Part shown: piece after piece, positions 53,611-63,820 of the stretch
Layout: the number at the start of each line of letters is the position of its first letter
How positions within the stretch are numbered: the stretch's first letter is position 1
Assembly: GCA_963837355.1 (NCBI GenBank)
Contig: CAWIMY010000007.1
Coordinates: 744,001-808,000 of the forward strand
DNA length: 64,000 bases
Source: Aureispira sp963837355
Lineage (GTDB): Bacteria; Bacteroidota; Bacteroidia; Chitinophagales; Saprospiraceae
Reading direction: 5' to 3'
Notes under the pieces: model-generated
Seen by the model: only the letters and a program-made list of their open reading frames with translations
Databases searched by the model: none
Told to the model about the DNA's origin: nothing
Translations under genes and position numbers: made by a program

Positions 53611-55192
53611 CAACAGTTTGTTGGTAATACTGCTCCTCTATCTTGACTACCAAGCGATAGGCTCCTGCCGATAAATCCCCCAACCAGAGATTCCAGTACT
53701 GTGTACTAGGCCGATCGTAAGAGAATGTTTGTTGTCGGACAACCTGTCCTAAGGTATTGTATAAGGTATAAGTATGCTCGCCCGCTTCGGTATGGGCCAG
53801 TTCGATCGTTACCCAGTCGCGGCTAGGATTGGGAAATACCGCCATAAAGCCTGGTGCTTTGGGCGCTTCAAAATGTTGTTCCAGTTTTTCTAACGCCTGT
53901 CCCAAGTGCAAGCGTCCGCCCGACACCGAAGCCGAAAGTTGGGGCGTGCGAAGCGCACCGCGCAGCAAACTGTTCTTTACCAAAAGTGCAGCAGCAGCAG
54001 GATCGTCTTTCTGAGCGGCTCCCCACGCTGTATGCTTAAAACTATACAACAAGGCCACGGCACCCGAAACGTGTGGTGCGGCACCCGAAGTGCCGCCAAA
54101 GTCGCCATAATTGTTCCCCCAACGAGTGGTGTGGTTTTGCCCTGCCGTAAATAAATCAATATGCGTTTTGCCGTAGCCCGCCAAAGGGGTATGGTTGCGG
54201 TCGCTTTCGCTGACTGCAATTAGATAAGGAGAGGGACAAGTACAAGGCATATCGCCATCTCGATCCACATTGGCATCGCTGTTAGTCGTGGCCGCAATAC
54301 TCAAAATCCCCGCTTGCCCCAAGCTATCAAAAAGCCCACACCAAATCGGGTGCTCTGCTGCCCAAGCAAAATCAATTCCCCAAGAGGCATTAACGGCTAC
54401 CACATACGCGCCTTCCTGTCCGTTGGAACGGTCGTAGCGCTCGCGCATAGCTAAAATATAGCTGTAGGCTTCGATGATATTGGATAAGCGTGTAATACCT
54501 GCGGCAGTATTGGCGCTAAGCAAGAGTAATTTAAGTTGTGGATTGATGCCTGTAACCCCTAGGTTGTTGTCGCCTCGCGCGCCAATAATGCCCAGCACCG
54601 AGCTACCGTGGTTGGAGAGCGCCCCATAATCGTGGCGGTCGGTATTGTATAGGACTTGCCAGCCTGTAAAATCGTCGATGTAGCCATTTTGATCATCGTC
54701 TAGGCCATTGTTGGGAATTTCGCGGTAGTTGTGCCAAATATTAGCGGCTAAATCTTCATGGGTGACATCAAATGTGCCATCAATGACCGCGCAAGCAATG
54801 CTGTCGCCTTGTGGCGACAACCCGCTGTTGGTCTTGTCCCAAGCATCGGGCAGGCCGATACTATCTAATGGCCATTGCCGATCTCGTTTGGGGTCGTTGG
54901 TGGGTGCGCTCCGCCATTGAACAGCATGGTTGTACTGGCAAGCGGTGACGGCAGGCTGTTGGCGCAAGGCATGAAGCAGTGCTGGTGCTTGGTCGCTTTG
55001 CAGCAAATAAATTTGCCAGCGCGGGGATAAACATTCCTTGGATTGGAACGTCGGTAGGCGCGCCTTATCGGCAAATAAGGCCTTGGCTTGTGCTGCCGAA
55101 CGGCACTGGACTAAGACTCCCTGAGATTGTCCCAATAGCCCTTTGCCCCCAAAACAACTTATCCAACAAAACAAAAGAACCAAGACGCGCAT
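53600..55192 (-). CDS. Secreted subtilisin-like (S8) peptidase with T9SS sorting domain
   Basis: The signal peptide is MRVLVLLFCWISCFGGKG. A propeptide-like region (~20-100) precedes the S8 catalytic domain (~105-410), with triad residues Asp in CAVIDGTFDVTHED, His in LSNHGSSVLGIIGA and Ser in GGTSGAAPHVSGAVALL. Asn in VNASWGIDF is the oxyanion residue. The last ~80 residues (AVFPNPSRDWVTIELAH, YTLYNTLGQVVRQQ, LSAGAYRLVVKI) are a type A T9SS sorting domain, so the enzyme is exported and anchored or released at the surface. Length of 530 is usual. It is probably used for protein degradation outside the cell. Confidence 0.95.
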   Translation of the reverse strand: MRVLVLLFCWISCFGGKGLLGQSQGVLVQCRSAAQAKALFADKARLPTFQSKECLSPRWQIYLLQSDQAPALLHALRQQPAVTACQYNHAVQWRSAPTNDPKRDRQWPLDSIGLPDAWDKTNSGLSPQGDSIACAVIDGTFDVTHEDLAANIWHNYREIPNNGLDDDQNGYIDDFTGWQVLYNTDRHDYGALSNHGSSVLGIIGARGDNNLGVTGINPQLKLLLLSANTAAGITRLSNIIEAYSYILAMRERYDRSNGQEGAYVVAVNASWGIDFAWAAEHPIWCGLFDSLGQAGILSIAATTNSDANVDRDGDMPCTCPSPYLIAVSESDRNHTPLAGYGKTHIDLFTAGQNHTTRWGNNYGDFGGTSGAAPHVSGAVALLYSFKHTAWGAAQKDDPAAAALLVKNSLLRGALRTPQLSASVSGGRLHLGQALEKLEQHFEAPKAPGFMAVFPNPSRDWVTIELAHTEAGEHTYTLYNTLGQVVRQQTFSYDRPSTQYWNLWLGDLSAGAYRLVVKIEEQYYQQTVVKH

Positions 55193-55308
55193 ATTTTTCC
55201 TATTGAGTAGCTAGTAGTAGATGGATTAGGTCGAGTAGGTTGGCGAGCGTCCGCCTGTTCCGATTTTGTTGGGAAACACCTATAACTAATACGGAACAAA
55301 ATCAATGC

Positions 55309-56841
55309 CTAGGATACCTGATAACCCAATTGTGTCACTTCGTAGACACAGTCTACTACTGGGCTGCCATGAATTTGGTGGTCAATCCAGCCAGTAAATA
55401 GGACATAATCTGCTAAGCGACGCTTAGTTGTGAGCGCCAACGCCTCTTTTTTAAGTTGTCGCCAGATTGGCGGAATGTCTTTGGTGTTTTCTTGTTGTTG
55501 TAACAAGACACACTTTTTGATGGCTTCTAAGAAGAGACGGCCTAATTGGAAATGTGGGTACTTGCGTTGCAATAGGCGCAGCGCGGAGCGCACCATACTT
55601 TCTAGCAACAACCAATTGCCCATTTCGTAATGAGGAATCAAGCCTAGCAAGCGCGTCTCCATTTGCAAATCTTCGCGGTAAGTACCTAAATTCAACTCCA
55701 AAAAGTCGTTGTACGCCTGCAAAACTGCTGAAAAGTCGCCTAGAATAAGAGCCGAGCGCAAGAGATTGTCTTGTACATAAACATCTAAATCGGCGGTTTG
55801 GTAATGACAATCTTGTAACCAATCGTAGTGTTTTTTGAGTTGTTGGCGGGCGGTCTGTAGCGTTTTGGGGCAACCACGGTACCCGTAGGCTTTGGTTTGG
55901 TTAATGTAAATCCAGAGCTTTTCTTTTTCTTTGAATTCCTCATCAAAATTCTCTTTTTCTAAAGTGGTCAAGGCCTTTTTCATGTACTCATCAAAAAGGT
56001 GGTTGTACTCCAGGCGGCTAGCGCAAGAGTCGATCATATTGGCCAACGCGATGATGTATTCTTTGGATTGTGCTTTGATGAAATGCGGATTGTCTTCAAA
56101 CAACTGCACACTTTTGACCGTGGCATCAAAAACATTGGCGCCGTCCGAATTGATATAGGCTTCCATACTTGCTTTGAGGTAGGCGTAGCGCTTGGCACGA
56201 AAGGTTAACGGGTCTTCTAAGCGAGGATCTATCAAGGGTTTATCGGCATCCGTAGGGCCTTTTTGGCGTAGGCGCAAGGTAATAACAACACTTTCTTTGT
56301 AATAATCGGTCTCGTGTTGAATAAGCGCCAAGTTCTCTTGATCCTCTAAGATCTCTGTGTTGAGGTATTGCTGCATGCCCGTAATGTGGTGGCTGATGCG
56401 TAGCACTTTGCGTTTCCACTCGTTGAGCAGGAGTAGGATGGTAAATTGCTCGTACTGTTGCGCGAGCTTTTTGGCCTTTTTAATAATCTTACAACACTCT
56501 GGATACAGTTCTTTTTTGTAGAGAATGTTGATGTCGCTTAGGTGATTGTATAGAATGCTATCGACAGAGCTTTGGGCGTGGTAGTTGCGGAGCGCCTTTT
56601 TGATTTGTTCAAAGAGGTACTTTTTTATTTCGGAAAAATTATTGATAAAATCGTAGTCCTCAAACTGCTGCAAAAGCGCGGACTCGTTGTATTGAGGCTG
56701 TTCGTTAATAGCATTAAATAGGAGGGTATATTTGTTGGCATCTTTGTTTTGTTGTACCAGTCCAAAGCGTTTGAAATAGCGTTTTTCGCTTGGGGTCATT
56801 TTATTAATCAGCAAGAAAAGTGTATTCGATGGCGTTTTCAT
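55309..56841 (-). CDS. Helical repeat protein of unknown function (510 aa)
   Basis: The protein is nearly all helical and cytoplasmic, starting MKTPSNTLFLLINKMTPSEK. Repeated helix pairs (for example LYPECCKIIKKAKKLAQQYE and FSAVLQAYNDFLELN) look like degenerate TPRs. Comparable ~500-residue proteins with the MTPSEKRYFK opening occur in Bacteroidota, as I recall, without a known role. No catalytic motif. Monocistronic. Confidence 0.68.
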   Translation of the reverse strand: MKTPSNTLFLLINKMTPSEKRYFKRFGLVQQNKDANKYTLLFNAINEQPQYNESALLQQFEDYDFINNFSEIKKYLFEQIKKALRNYHAQSSVDSILYNHLSDINILYKKELYPECCKIIKKAKKLAQQYEQFTILLLLNEWKRKVLRISHHITGMQQYLNTEILEDQENLALIQHETDYYKESVVITLRLRQKGPTDADKPLIDPRLEDPLTFRAKRYAYLKASMEAYINSDGANVFDATVKSVQLFEDNPHFIKAQSKEYIIALANMIDSCASRLEYNHLFDEYMKKALTTLEKENFDEEFKEKEKLWIYINQTKAYGYRGCPKTLQTARQQLKKHYDWLQDCHYQTADLDVYVQDNLLRSALILGDFSAVLQAYNDFLELNLGTYREDLQMETRLLGLIPHYEMGNWLLLESMVRSALRLLQRKYPHFQLGRLFLEAIKKCVLLQQQENTKDIPPIWRQLKKEALALTTKRRLADYVLFTGWIDHQIHGSPVVDCVYEVTQLGYQVS

Positions 56842-57154
56842 AACAGTCGATAGTTAGAATGAAAAAAGCAAAAGGGAGCTGCTGAAGGAGATCAAGTAAA
56901 AACGTTGAGTTGCCTTTTTTTACAGAATATAAGTTGTCTTAACTCCTGTCAGAAATTTTTGTTTTTTGTTTCTTGCTCCAAGGGTCAAAGGAACGTCAAG
57001 GTCGGGACAACCTATTCGGTCAGTTGGAGTATGGCAAACTTTTGGTGGGACTAGTATGTTGAAAGTATCTGGAAGATGTGTACCTTTATGGCCTAAGCAC
57101 CAAGGCTTAGCTTCCTTTTTAGTTTGTTTTTAATCATAAAATAATAGTAAGAGA
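56842..57154. other. Intergenic region with a weak hairpin
   Basis: No gene is seen in 313 bp. CTAAGC...GCTTAG (57093-57110) followed by CTTCCTTTTT could be a terminator or a leader hairpin of the small gene at 57155. Confidence 0.4.
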
Positions 57155-57382
57155 ATGGAACAGTTTCTAACAGTTTTTGCTCTAATATTCAGTATATTTT
57201 TTGTCTCTTTTCTGTTGATTAATATTCGCCAAATCGTTGTGGGTAAGGATTTTAGAGGCACTTGTGCCCAAAATAATCCCCTGCTCAAATCACAGATTGG
57301 TGATTGTACCGTCTGTGGAAAAACAGGCGATGAAGTTTGCAAAAATCCAGAATTGAATGGCACAGAATTACCCAGAGCTTAA
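57155..57382 (+). CDS. Small membrane-anchored cysteine-rich protein (75 aa)
   Basis: One N-terminal membrane helix (FLTVFALIFSIFFVSFLLI) is followed by GKDFRGTCAQNNPLLKS and GDCTVCGKTGDEVCKN. The spacing of C...NNP and CxxCG...C is typical of a conserved small Bacteroidota protein often labelled 'membrane or secreted protein'. The cysteines may bind zinc. It overlaps the end of the convergent DUF819 gene by 4 bp. Function unknown. Confidence 0.8.
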   Translation: MEQFLTVFALIFSIFFVSFLLINIRQIVVGKDFRGTCAQNNPLLKSQIGDCTVCGKTGDEVCKNPELNGTELPRA

Positions 57383-58776
57383 GTACAAGCTTGCATCAAC
57401 AACGCACAAATCAACGCTCCGTAGGTACCTAAGGCATAACCCAAAACCGCCATTAGTACACCTACAGGAGCCAGTGCAGGGCTAAACGCCGAGGCGACAA
57501 TAGGCGCAGAGGCCGCGCCTCCTATATTAGCTTGACTACCCACTGCCACAAAGAAAAATGGCGCGCGGATGATCTTGGCGGTAAGCAATAAAATGATAAC
57601 ATGCACCAACATCCAAATGATGCCAATGGCAAACAACCCGATGTTGTCCCAAACTTGTCCCAAGTTCATCTTCATACCAATAGTCGCTACCAGAATGTAA
57701 ATGAAGACCGAACCGATACGGGAAGCACCTGCGCCTTCTAAGCGGCGCGCTTTGGTAAACGATAAGGCAATACCGACCGTTGTGGCAATCACAATGAGCC
57801 AGAAAAAGCCCGATAATAAAGAGTTAAGACGCAATCGCACCAAGGTGTCTTTGTAAACGCTCAACGCAGGAACAATGGTATCAGCTCCCCAATGCGCCAA
57901 GGCTACCCCGCCAAAAGCAATCCCTGCCAATAGGAAATTGGTCGTCGTCGTCGGCATTTGCGCAACACTAGCGCGGTAACTACTCACCCGTTCTTTAAGC
58001 TCTTCAATAGCGGAAGCGTCAGCTTTCAAATAGTGGTCGATTTTATCAGAAACCCCCGCTCCATAGAGCAAAAAGCCCATCCAGATATTCGCTACGACGA
58101 CATCTACAATAATCATCGTTGCAAAAAGGTTGTCTTGTACTTCAAAAATTTCCTTCATCGCGGCTTGGTTAGCGCCTCCGCCAATCCAACTACCTGCTAC
58201 AGTGGCTAATCCTCGCCACAATTGATCGGGGCTGACATCCAGCAGGTTAGGAAAGAGGTAAGAAGTCGTCAATAAAGCAATCGGCCCTCCTAAGATAATG
58301 CCCACGGTAGCCGCTAAAAACATAATCAAAGCCTTGGGACCCAAGCGTCGGATGCTGTTAAAATCAATACTCAAACAAAGCAGCACCAAACTAGCGGGCA
58401 ACAAGTAGCGCGAGGCCACAAAGTACAACTTAGATTTTTGGATAAAGGGACTGTACTGCTCGGCAGTAACGCCACGTTCTTCTAAGGCCAGCCGCACCTC
58501 CTCAAAGGAGAGGCTGTACCAATCAATCCCTGCCGTATTGACCCCACTTTCATTCAAATAAGCCATCAAAGGCGCACTTTGAAAAAACTCAGGCGCAATT
58601 AATCCGAAGGGATAATTGAGTAGTGCTGGTAAAAAATAACACAGCAAGAGCGCGGGAACAATGGTGTAGAATTTTTTCCAAAAGGGCGTTTCTTGACTCG
58701 CTGTATAAAATACGCCTGCTAGAACAAGCATCAGCAAGCCAAAGACGACTGCGTCGTTGGTAAAAAATGGTTCCAT
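57379..58776 (-). CDS. DUF819 family membrane protein
   Basis: I use the ATG at 58776 (MEPFFTNDAVVFGLLML), because it precedes the first membrane helix. The 465-residue protein has about 12 helices with the DUF819 (YjcL-like) blocks: LCYFLPALLNYPFGLI, TVAGSWIGGGANQAAMKEIF and VGSQANIGGAASAPIVASAF. The paired GGG/GG-N motifs recall bile-acid/cation symporter-like re-entrant loops. The transported substrate is unknown. Length is normal. Confidence 0.92.
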   Translation of the reverse strand: MEPFFTNDAVVFGLLMLVLAGVFYTASQETPFWKKFYTIVPALLLCYFLPALLNYPFGLIAPEFFQSAPLMAYLNESGVNTAGIDWYSLSFEEVRLALEERGVTAEQYSPFIQKSKLYFVASRYLLPASLVLLCLSIDFNSIRRLGPKALIMFLAATVGIILGGPIALLTTSYLFPNLLDVSPDQLWRGLATVAGSWIGGGANQAAMKEIFEVQDNLFATMIIVDVVVANIWMGFLLYGAGVSDKIDHYLKADASAIEELKERVSSYRASVAQMPTTTTNFLLAGIAFGGVALAHWGADTIVPALSVYKDTLVRLRLNSLLSGFFWLIVIATTVGIALSFTKARRLEGAGASRIGSVFIYILVATIGMKMNLGQVWDNIGLFAIGIIWMLVHVIILLLTAKIIRAPFFFVAVGSQANIGGAASAPIVASAFSPALAPVGVLMAVLGYALGTYGALICALLMQACT

Positions 58777-59163
58777 TAGTGGGATAGATTGTAGGTGTGT
58801 AATTTGTTGGTACGTCTTCACTCGAAAGGAGAAGGCTTGCCTAAGATAAGCTTTCTCCAGCAGTATTCCCCGCTTCTTGTTAAGATAATGTTAGTAAAAA
58901 ATGACGCTATAAATTAGGCGTTGCGCAAAGCGTATTATTTTCAATGGCTTAGGAAGGGGACAAAAAATCACTTCTCTCCATCCTAGTGCTCTTAGTGCCC
59001 TCATAATTGGGGCTTTTTATAGGGGGAAATTGGCGACGGAGCCCACTCTTTTCCAAGGAAGTGTCTCCTTGCTGTTTTTTAGCTTTGTGATATTTATAAA
59101 ATCAATCTATCTGTAGGCGTTCTACATCTGAGTCTGTTTAAAAGAATGGTGCTAGCATGACCG
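58777..59163. other. Intergenic region, no gene seen
   Basis: This 387-bp gap lies between two left-going genes. It should contain the DUF819 promoter and the end of the next transcript. I see no ORF, repeat or strong hairpin. Confidence 0.5.
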
Positions 59164-60441
59164 CTACCCTCGGCGGCCTTTCGGTATGGTAGTAGAAGGA
59201 TACGTAGTTAACCCGCGCAATAAATAAGCAGGCACTACTTTATGGAGTTGTTGAAAATCCTTGATCTGTTGTACCAAAAAAGGCGATTTCTTAGGAATAG
59301 AATAAAGGCAGTTCCAATAAAGTTCGGCGGCTCTACGGCGATTAATGGCATCTAGGGTGTCGTCTTGTACAAGTAGTAATAAACGTTTTAGAATAGTAGT
59401 ACGGTTGGTAGAATAGGCTAAGGTAGCTGCCCAAATGCGCCCCCAATCTTTGGCGTTATCCATCCCCGAGTGCTTAGTTTGTAAGGCCGCCCCTACTATC
59501 AAATCAGACAGCAGCAAAGGCAGTTGTTCTAATTCTAGGATGCCATTGTCATGCGCACGTTCCAGATAGCCTAGTTCGTAGATGAGCTTATATTCCCTGC
59601 TCGCCCATAGATGCGCTTTAAGAAACACGGCACAGCTATCGGTATGGAGTGCCAAATGCGCAATAGCTTTTGCATGACAAAGAATGGTAGCGTCTGCTCC
59701 ACAATGTATCTCGCTGTGCATACGGCGGGTACTATCTAGTAAGTGTATTTGCGCAGCAAGAGGCAACGCCGCCGCTTTACTATCGGAATAGATGCGGTAA
59801 AGGTTATAGTAGGTAGGTTCCTTTTCTATTGTTGGTAAAAGAAGGGGAGAATTAAGCCGCAGGAGTAATTTGGCATAGTGGATACTCGACAAATAAGAGG
59901 CAGGCAAGAGGGGCGTTTGTAGCCCTTTTGGAAAATAGAAGGCCTCCAACTGTTGACCCTTCCACTGATACGCCCACCGTACCGTTTCCAAAGAACTGCC
60001 CAATTGCTCACAAGCGACGCTGATTTGTTTAGAGTCGTACCTCCCCGCATTTTCCTCCTTAAATAAACACTGCTCGGGTTGGCCTTCCTGTGCTGCTTGA
60101 TAGTAAGCGACTAATACTTCTCGGCGAACGATAGGTTGGTACTGAGCAACAAAATCCTTTAGCGGCAGCTGCGCCTTCAAGGCCTCTTCTAAAGCGCTTT
60201 TTCCTTTTTTATTCTTCAGGTACAATTGCACGTGTACCGCCAGGCCTTGTGGCGTAGCGTGTAGAACAGGAAAGGAAGAGCGCGCTTGATGAAGTTGGTT
60301 CAAGGAGTCCACTAAGGGAGATAGGTTGTCCAGCAACATACGGTCATAAAAAAAACCTTCGTCGTTGGGTTCAACGTTCTGTGCTAGCACCATTAGCGGT
60401 AGGGGCAAACATCCTAGGAGTAGTAAAAATAATCTGTCCAT
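59164..60441 (-). CDS. Secreted protein of unknown function (425 aa)
   Basis: The signal peptide is MDRLFLLLLGCLPLPLMVLA. The mature part is mostly helical, with several Cys (PEQCLFKEE, ISVACEQLG, IHCGADATILCHAK, LYWNCLYSI) that could form disulphides in the periplasm. No repeat, enzyme motif or sorting domain is visible. I recognise no family. Upstream is a 240-bp divergent region shared with the kelch gene. Confidence 0.62.
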   Translation of the reverse strand: MDRLFLLLLGCLPLPLMVLAQNVEPNDEGFFYDRMLLDNLSPLVDSLNQLHQARSSFPVLHATPQGLAVHVQLYLKNKKGKSALEEALKAQLPLKDFVAQYQPIVRREVLVAYYQAAQEGQPEQCLFKEENAGRYDSKQISVACEQLGSSLETVRWAYQWKGQQLEAFYFPKGLQTPLLPASYLSSIHYAKLLLRLNSPLLLPTIEKEPTYYNLYRIYSDSKAAALPLAAQIHLLDSTRRMHSEIHCGADATILCHAKAIAHLALHTDSCAVFLKAHLWASREYKLIYELGYLERAHDNGILELEQLPLLLSDLIVGAALQTKHSGMDNAKDWGRIWAATLAYSTNRTTILKRLLLLVQDDTLDAINRRRAAELYWNCLYSIPKKSPFLVQQIKDFQQLHKVVPAYLLRGLTTYPSTTIPKGRRG

Positions 60442-60681
60442 GGTATTTTATTTAGTAATTTAATTTATGTACATTAAAGATATGATATTGATTGATTCGT
60501 GAAGTTGTCTAAGCGTATCTTGGTCGCAGCATATAGGGAGAATACCTCAATAAAAATAGAAAATTAAAGATCGACAATAGCAGGAGGTATTCCAAGGCAC
60601 ATAAAATAGTGTATCTTGTAGAGGCATTAAAGCATTATTAGCTGATTAGTTCAATACAATTCTATCAAAAAAAGATCACTT

Positions 60682-62004
60682 ATGCGCTACGTTTACCTCT
60701 ACCTATGTCTGCTGTCCAGCTTATCCCTATCTGCCCAATCGTGGCAGATCACTCCAAAAGCCCTGTTGCCAGAGCCCGTTACCAACAACGCGGTAGTGGA
60801 GGGATTTGTCAATGGTGTGCCGCATGTGTACACGTTTGGCGGTATTGATAGTACTAAGTTGTATTCGGGAATTCATTTGCGGTCGTACCGCTACAATGTC
60901 CAAACGGATGTATGGGATACTTTGCCCCCGCTACCCGATACCTTGGGTAAAATTGCAGCAAGCGCGAGTCGCGTCAAAGACAAACTTTACATCATTGGCG
61001 GCTACCACGTATTTGCCAATGGAGGCGAAGCTTCTTCGGACAAAGTGCACATCTTTGATCCTACGAGCAACAGTTACTTGGCGGATGGCGCACCGATTCC
61101 TGTCGCCATTGATGATCAAGTACAAGCGGTGTGGAGAGATAGTTTGATTTATGTAGTAACGGGGTGGAGTGATGTCGCCAATGTGCCGAATGTACAAATT
61201 TATAACCCCAGCAACAATACTTGGCAGGGTGGTACGAATGTGCCGAACAACAACATTTACAAATCCTTTGGGGCATCGGGGGCAATTGTTGGCGATACCC
61301 TTTATTATTTTGGGGGAGCCTCTATGTCGGGCAGTTTTAATATCCAATCGAACTTTCGCCGTGGTATTATTGATCCGAACAATCCAAGTCAGATCACTTG
61401 GAGCAATTTTAATTGGGGAGGACAGCGCGGGTATCGAATGGCGGCTACGCTTTCTTATGGCAAAATTTATTGGCTAGGAGGCTCTAATAAAACGTATAAT
61501 TACAATGGGCTGGCTTATGATGGAACAGGCGGTGTGCCGCCATTAGGCCGCAGTTTGCGCTACGACCGCAGCAACAACAGTTTTAATGTAGAATATGGAT
61601 ACAATACAATGCCAATGGATTTGCGCGGTGTAGGTGCGGTACATGATACGCTTCAGTATTTAGTGGGCGGTATGGAGGCCAACCAACGGGTAAGCCGTCA
61701 AACCTTACGCTTGACGCTGAATCCCGATTCGATTACTTATGTCCGTATCCCTTTCCTTCCCACTCCTTTACCTTTGTCGGTGAAGTTGGCTCCTAACCCA
61801 ACAAGCGACTATTTGATGGTAACGTTACCATCCACCTTGACTTGGGAATACACCCTTAGTACGGTAACAGGGGTGCAGTTGCAAGGGGGGCGATTTTTTA
61901 GCGCACAAGAGCGGTTAGAGCTAGCTCACTTGGTGAAAGGGCTCTATATATTAGACATTCAGCAGGGTAAACAGTCCGCACAGCAATTGATACGGGTGTT
62001 ATAA
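60682..62004 (+). CDS. Secreted kelch-repeat protein with T9SS sorting domain
   Basis: After a signal peptide (MRYVYLYLCLLSSLSLSAQ) about six kelch blades follow: HVYTFGGIDSTKL, DKLYIIGGYHVFANGG, SLIYVVTGWSDVA, DTLYYFGGASMSG, GKIYWLGGSNKTY and TLQYLVGGMEAN. The YxxGG pattern marks a beta-propeller. The C-terminal ~75 residues (VKLAPNPTSDYLMVTLP, HLVKGLYILDIQQG, QQLIRVL) are a T9SS type A sorting domain. It is exported to the surface, probably for binding rather than catalysis. Confidence 0.92.
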   Translation: MRYVYLYLCLLSSLSLSAQSWQITPKALLPEPVTNNAVVEGFVNGVPHVYTFGGIDSTKLYSGIHLRSYRYNVQTDVWDTLPPLPDTLGKIAASASRVKDKLYIIGGYHVFANGGEASSDKVHIFDPTSNSYLADGAPIPVAIDDQVQAVWRDSLIYVVTGWSDVANVPNVQIYNPSNNTWQGGTNVPNNNIYKSFGASGAIVGDTLYYFGGASMSGSFNIQSNFRRGIIDPNNPSQITWSNFNWGGQRGYRMAATLSYGKIYWLGGSNKTYNYNGLAYDGTGGVPPLGRSLRYDRSNNSFNVEYGYNTMPMDLRGVGAVHDTLQYLVGGMEANQRVSRQTLRLTLNPDSITYVRIPFLPTPLPLSVKLAPNPTSDYLMVTLPSTLTWEYTLSTVTGVQLQGGRFFSAQERLELAHLVKGLYILDIQQGKQSAQQLIRVL

Positions 62005-62016
62005 ACAACAATAAAA

Positions 62017-62048
62017 AAATAGGGCGCAACTGCTGTTGCGCCCTATTT
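62017..62048. terminator. Bidirectional rho-independent terminator
   Basis: AAATAGGGCGCAAC and GTTGCGCCCTATTT form a perfect 14-bp stem around TGCT. The A and T tracts on both sides let it serve the kelch gene and the convergent rpoD gene. Confidence 0.92.
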
Positions 62049-62085
62049 ACATAACTCCAAAAATTATAAAAAACTACGATGAGGG

Positions 62086-62961
62086 TTAGCCCAAATAAGA
62101 GCGCAAGTTGTTGCGGTTATTGGATTTGCGCAAACGACGGATCGCACGTTCTTTGATCTGACGCACCCGCTCTCGGGTTAAGTCACACCATTCCCCAATT
62201 TCTTCTAAAGTCATGGGGTGTTGGCCATTAAGGCCATAATAAGCAGTAATGACGCGCACTTCTTTGGTCGACAACGTCGCCAATCCATTGCGAACTTCCT
62301 CTCGAAGGGATTCTAGCATTAAGTCGCTTTCAATTTCATCTTCGGAGCCATCGTTGGGCAAGGTATCCAAAACGGTGATGGCATCGCTGCCACTTTCGTT
62401 GTTGATAGGCGCATCCACAGAAATGTGTTTGCCTGAAATGCGCAAGACCACTTCTACTTCTTTTTCGGTAATGCCTAATAAATCGGCTAGCTCGTCGGCG
62501 CTGGGTTCGCGCTCAAACTCCTGCATAAACGATTGGTAGGCTTCGCGAATACGGTTATTAGTTCCAATTTTATTAAGCGGTAGACGGACCAAACGGGACT
62601 GTTCTACGATAGATTGCAAAATAGATTGACGAATCCACCAAACCGCATAAGAGATAAATTTAAAGCCTTTGGTTTCATCAAAACGTTTGGCAGCTTTGAT
62701 TAAGCCTACGTTTCCTTCGTTGATAAGATCGACAAGGGGCAAGCCTTGATTTTGATATTGTTTGGCAACAGAAATGACAAAGCGCAAGTTGGCTCGCGTG
62801 ATTTTGTGCAACGCTGCTTCATCGCCTGCGCGGATTTTTTGAGCCAAAATCGCTTCTTCTTCAGAATCGATTAAATCAATTTTGCCGATTTCATTGAGAT
62901 ACTTATCTAGTGACAAGCTATCCCGTTTGGTGATCTTTTGTGTGATTTTTAACTGTCTCAT
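62086..62961 (-). CDS. rpoD: Primary sigma factor RpoD/SigA
   Basis: I start at the ATG at 62961 (MRQLKITQKITKRDSLSL); the longer frame adds residues not seen in the family. The 291-residue protein is the short Bacteroidota type without the large region 1.1 and spacer. Region 1.2 is DSLSLDKYLNEIGKIDLI. Region 2 is ANLRFVISVAKQYQNQGLP, EGNVGLIKAAKRFDETKGF and FISYAVWWIRQSI. Region 3 is EPSADELADLLGITEKEV, and region 4 is MTLEEIGEWCDLTRERVRQI. It directs RNA polymerase to housekeeping promoters of the TTTG/TAnnTTTG kind. Confidence 0.97.
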   Translation of the reverse strand: MRQLKITQKITKRDSLSLDKYLNEIGKIDLIDSEEEAILAQKIRAGDEAALHKITRANLRFVISVAKQYQNQGLPLVDLINEGNVGLIKAAKRFDETKGFKFISYAVWWIRQSILQSIVEQSRLVRLPLNKIGTNNRIREAYQSFMQEFEREPSADELADLLGITEKEVEVVLRISGKHISVDAPINNESGSDAITVLDTLPNDGSEDEIESDLMLESLREEVRNGLATLSTKEVRVITAYYGLNGQHPMTLEEIGEWCDLTRERVRQIKERAIRRLRKSNNRNNLRSYLG

Positions 62962-63151
62962 CGGCGTTGTTTTTTGGAGGTAGAGGGTGTAAGTTAAAGA
63001 ACGAGTAGAATCGAAAAAAGGTTTCACTTAGCCCTGCTTAAATTGACTCACTTCTAAAGAAGTCCCATTTCCTAAATTAAGGCTTTTTTATTACGGCAAG
63101 GAAAATTCTTCTACTTAATTTCATTTTTTTAAATAAACCTGTTAGCAGCCA

Positions 63152-63781
63152 TTACGGCAACAGTTTTGCTCGTAATAGCGCGGCCTGTGTGGCAATAGTG
63201 CTGGGGCTAATTGTCTCTAAAACAGGGAATTCGGCTAAAGCGGGTACTTTGCTATATTGTAAAATGTATTCTTTTGAAGCAGGGGTAATCTCCCCATTAA
63301 ATAACAATCCCGCTATTGGAATCGACCGACGCTGTAAGGCTTCTATCGACGCTAAGGTATGGTTGATGGAGCCTAGGTAAAAGTTGACGACTAGTAAGAC
63401 AGGAAGGTCTAATTGTTGGATTAAATCAATAATTAAATATCGGTCATTGAGCGGAACAAATAGACCGCCTGCGCCTTCGATTACTAGGTGGTTATCTGTT
63501 GTGGGAGGGGTCAAGCGTTCGGCCTGAATTTCGATGCCATCTACCGCTGCTGCGTAATGGGGGGAGGCAGGAGTTTGCAGGCGATACGCCTCGGGGTGAA
63601 TGGTACTTTTGTTGTTGCTCAATAAATGCTCTACGGTAAGGCTATCGCTTTTGTCTAAATCGCCTGCTTGCACGGGCTTCCAATAATCGGCCTCTAGGGC
63701 TTGGGTGACAATGGCAGAAGCGATGGTTTTACCAACGTTCGTATCAATACCCGCTATAAAATAGCGCTTTGGATGGTTCAT
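63152..63781 (-). CDS. bioD: ATP-dependent dethiobiotin synthetase
   Basis: The start is the ATG at 63781 (MNHPKRYFIAGIDTNVGKT). The P-loop GIDTNVGKT, the substrate-binding WKPVQAGDLDKSDS, VIEGAGGLFVPLNDRYLI and LPVLLVVNFYLGSINHTL are the BioD signature. It closes the ureido ring of biotin from diaminopelargonate, CO2 and ATP in the cytoplasm. At 209 residues it is of usual length. No other bio gene lies in the window. Confidence 0.96.
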   Translation of the reverse strand: MNHPKRYFIAGIDTNVGKTIASAIVTQALEADYWKPVQAGDLDKSDSLTVEHLLSNNKSTIHPEAYRLQTPASPHYAAAVDGIEIQAERLTPPTTDNHLVIEGAGGLFVPLNDRYLIIDLIQQLDLPVLLVVNFYLGSINHTLASIEALQRRSIPIAGLLFNGEITPASKEYILQYSKVPALAEFPVLETISPSTIATQAALLRAKLLP

Positions 63782-63820
63782 AGTTATATGGCATAAAAAG
63801 GGGTAAGGTAACCCCGTTAT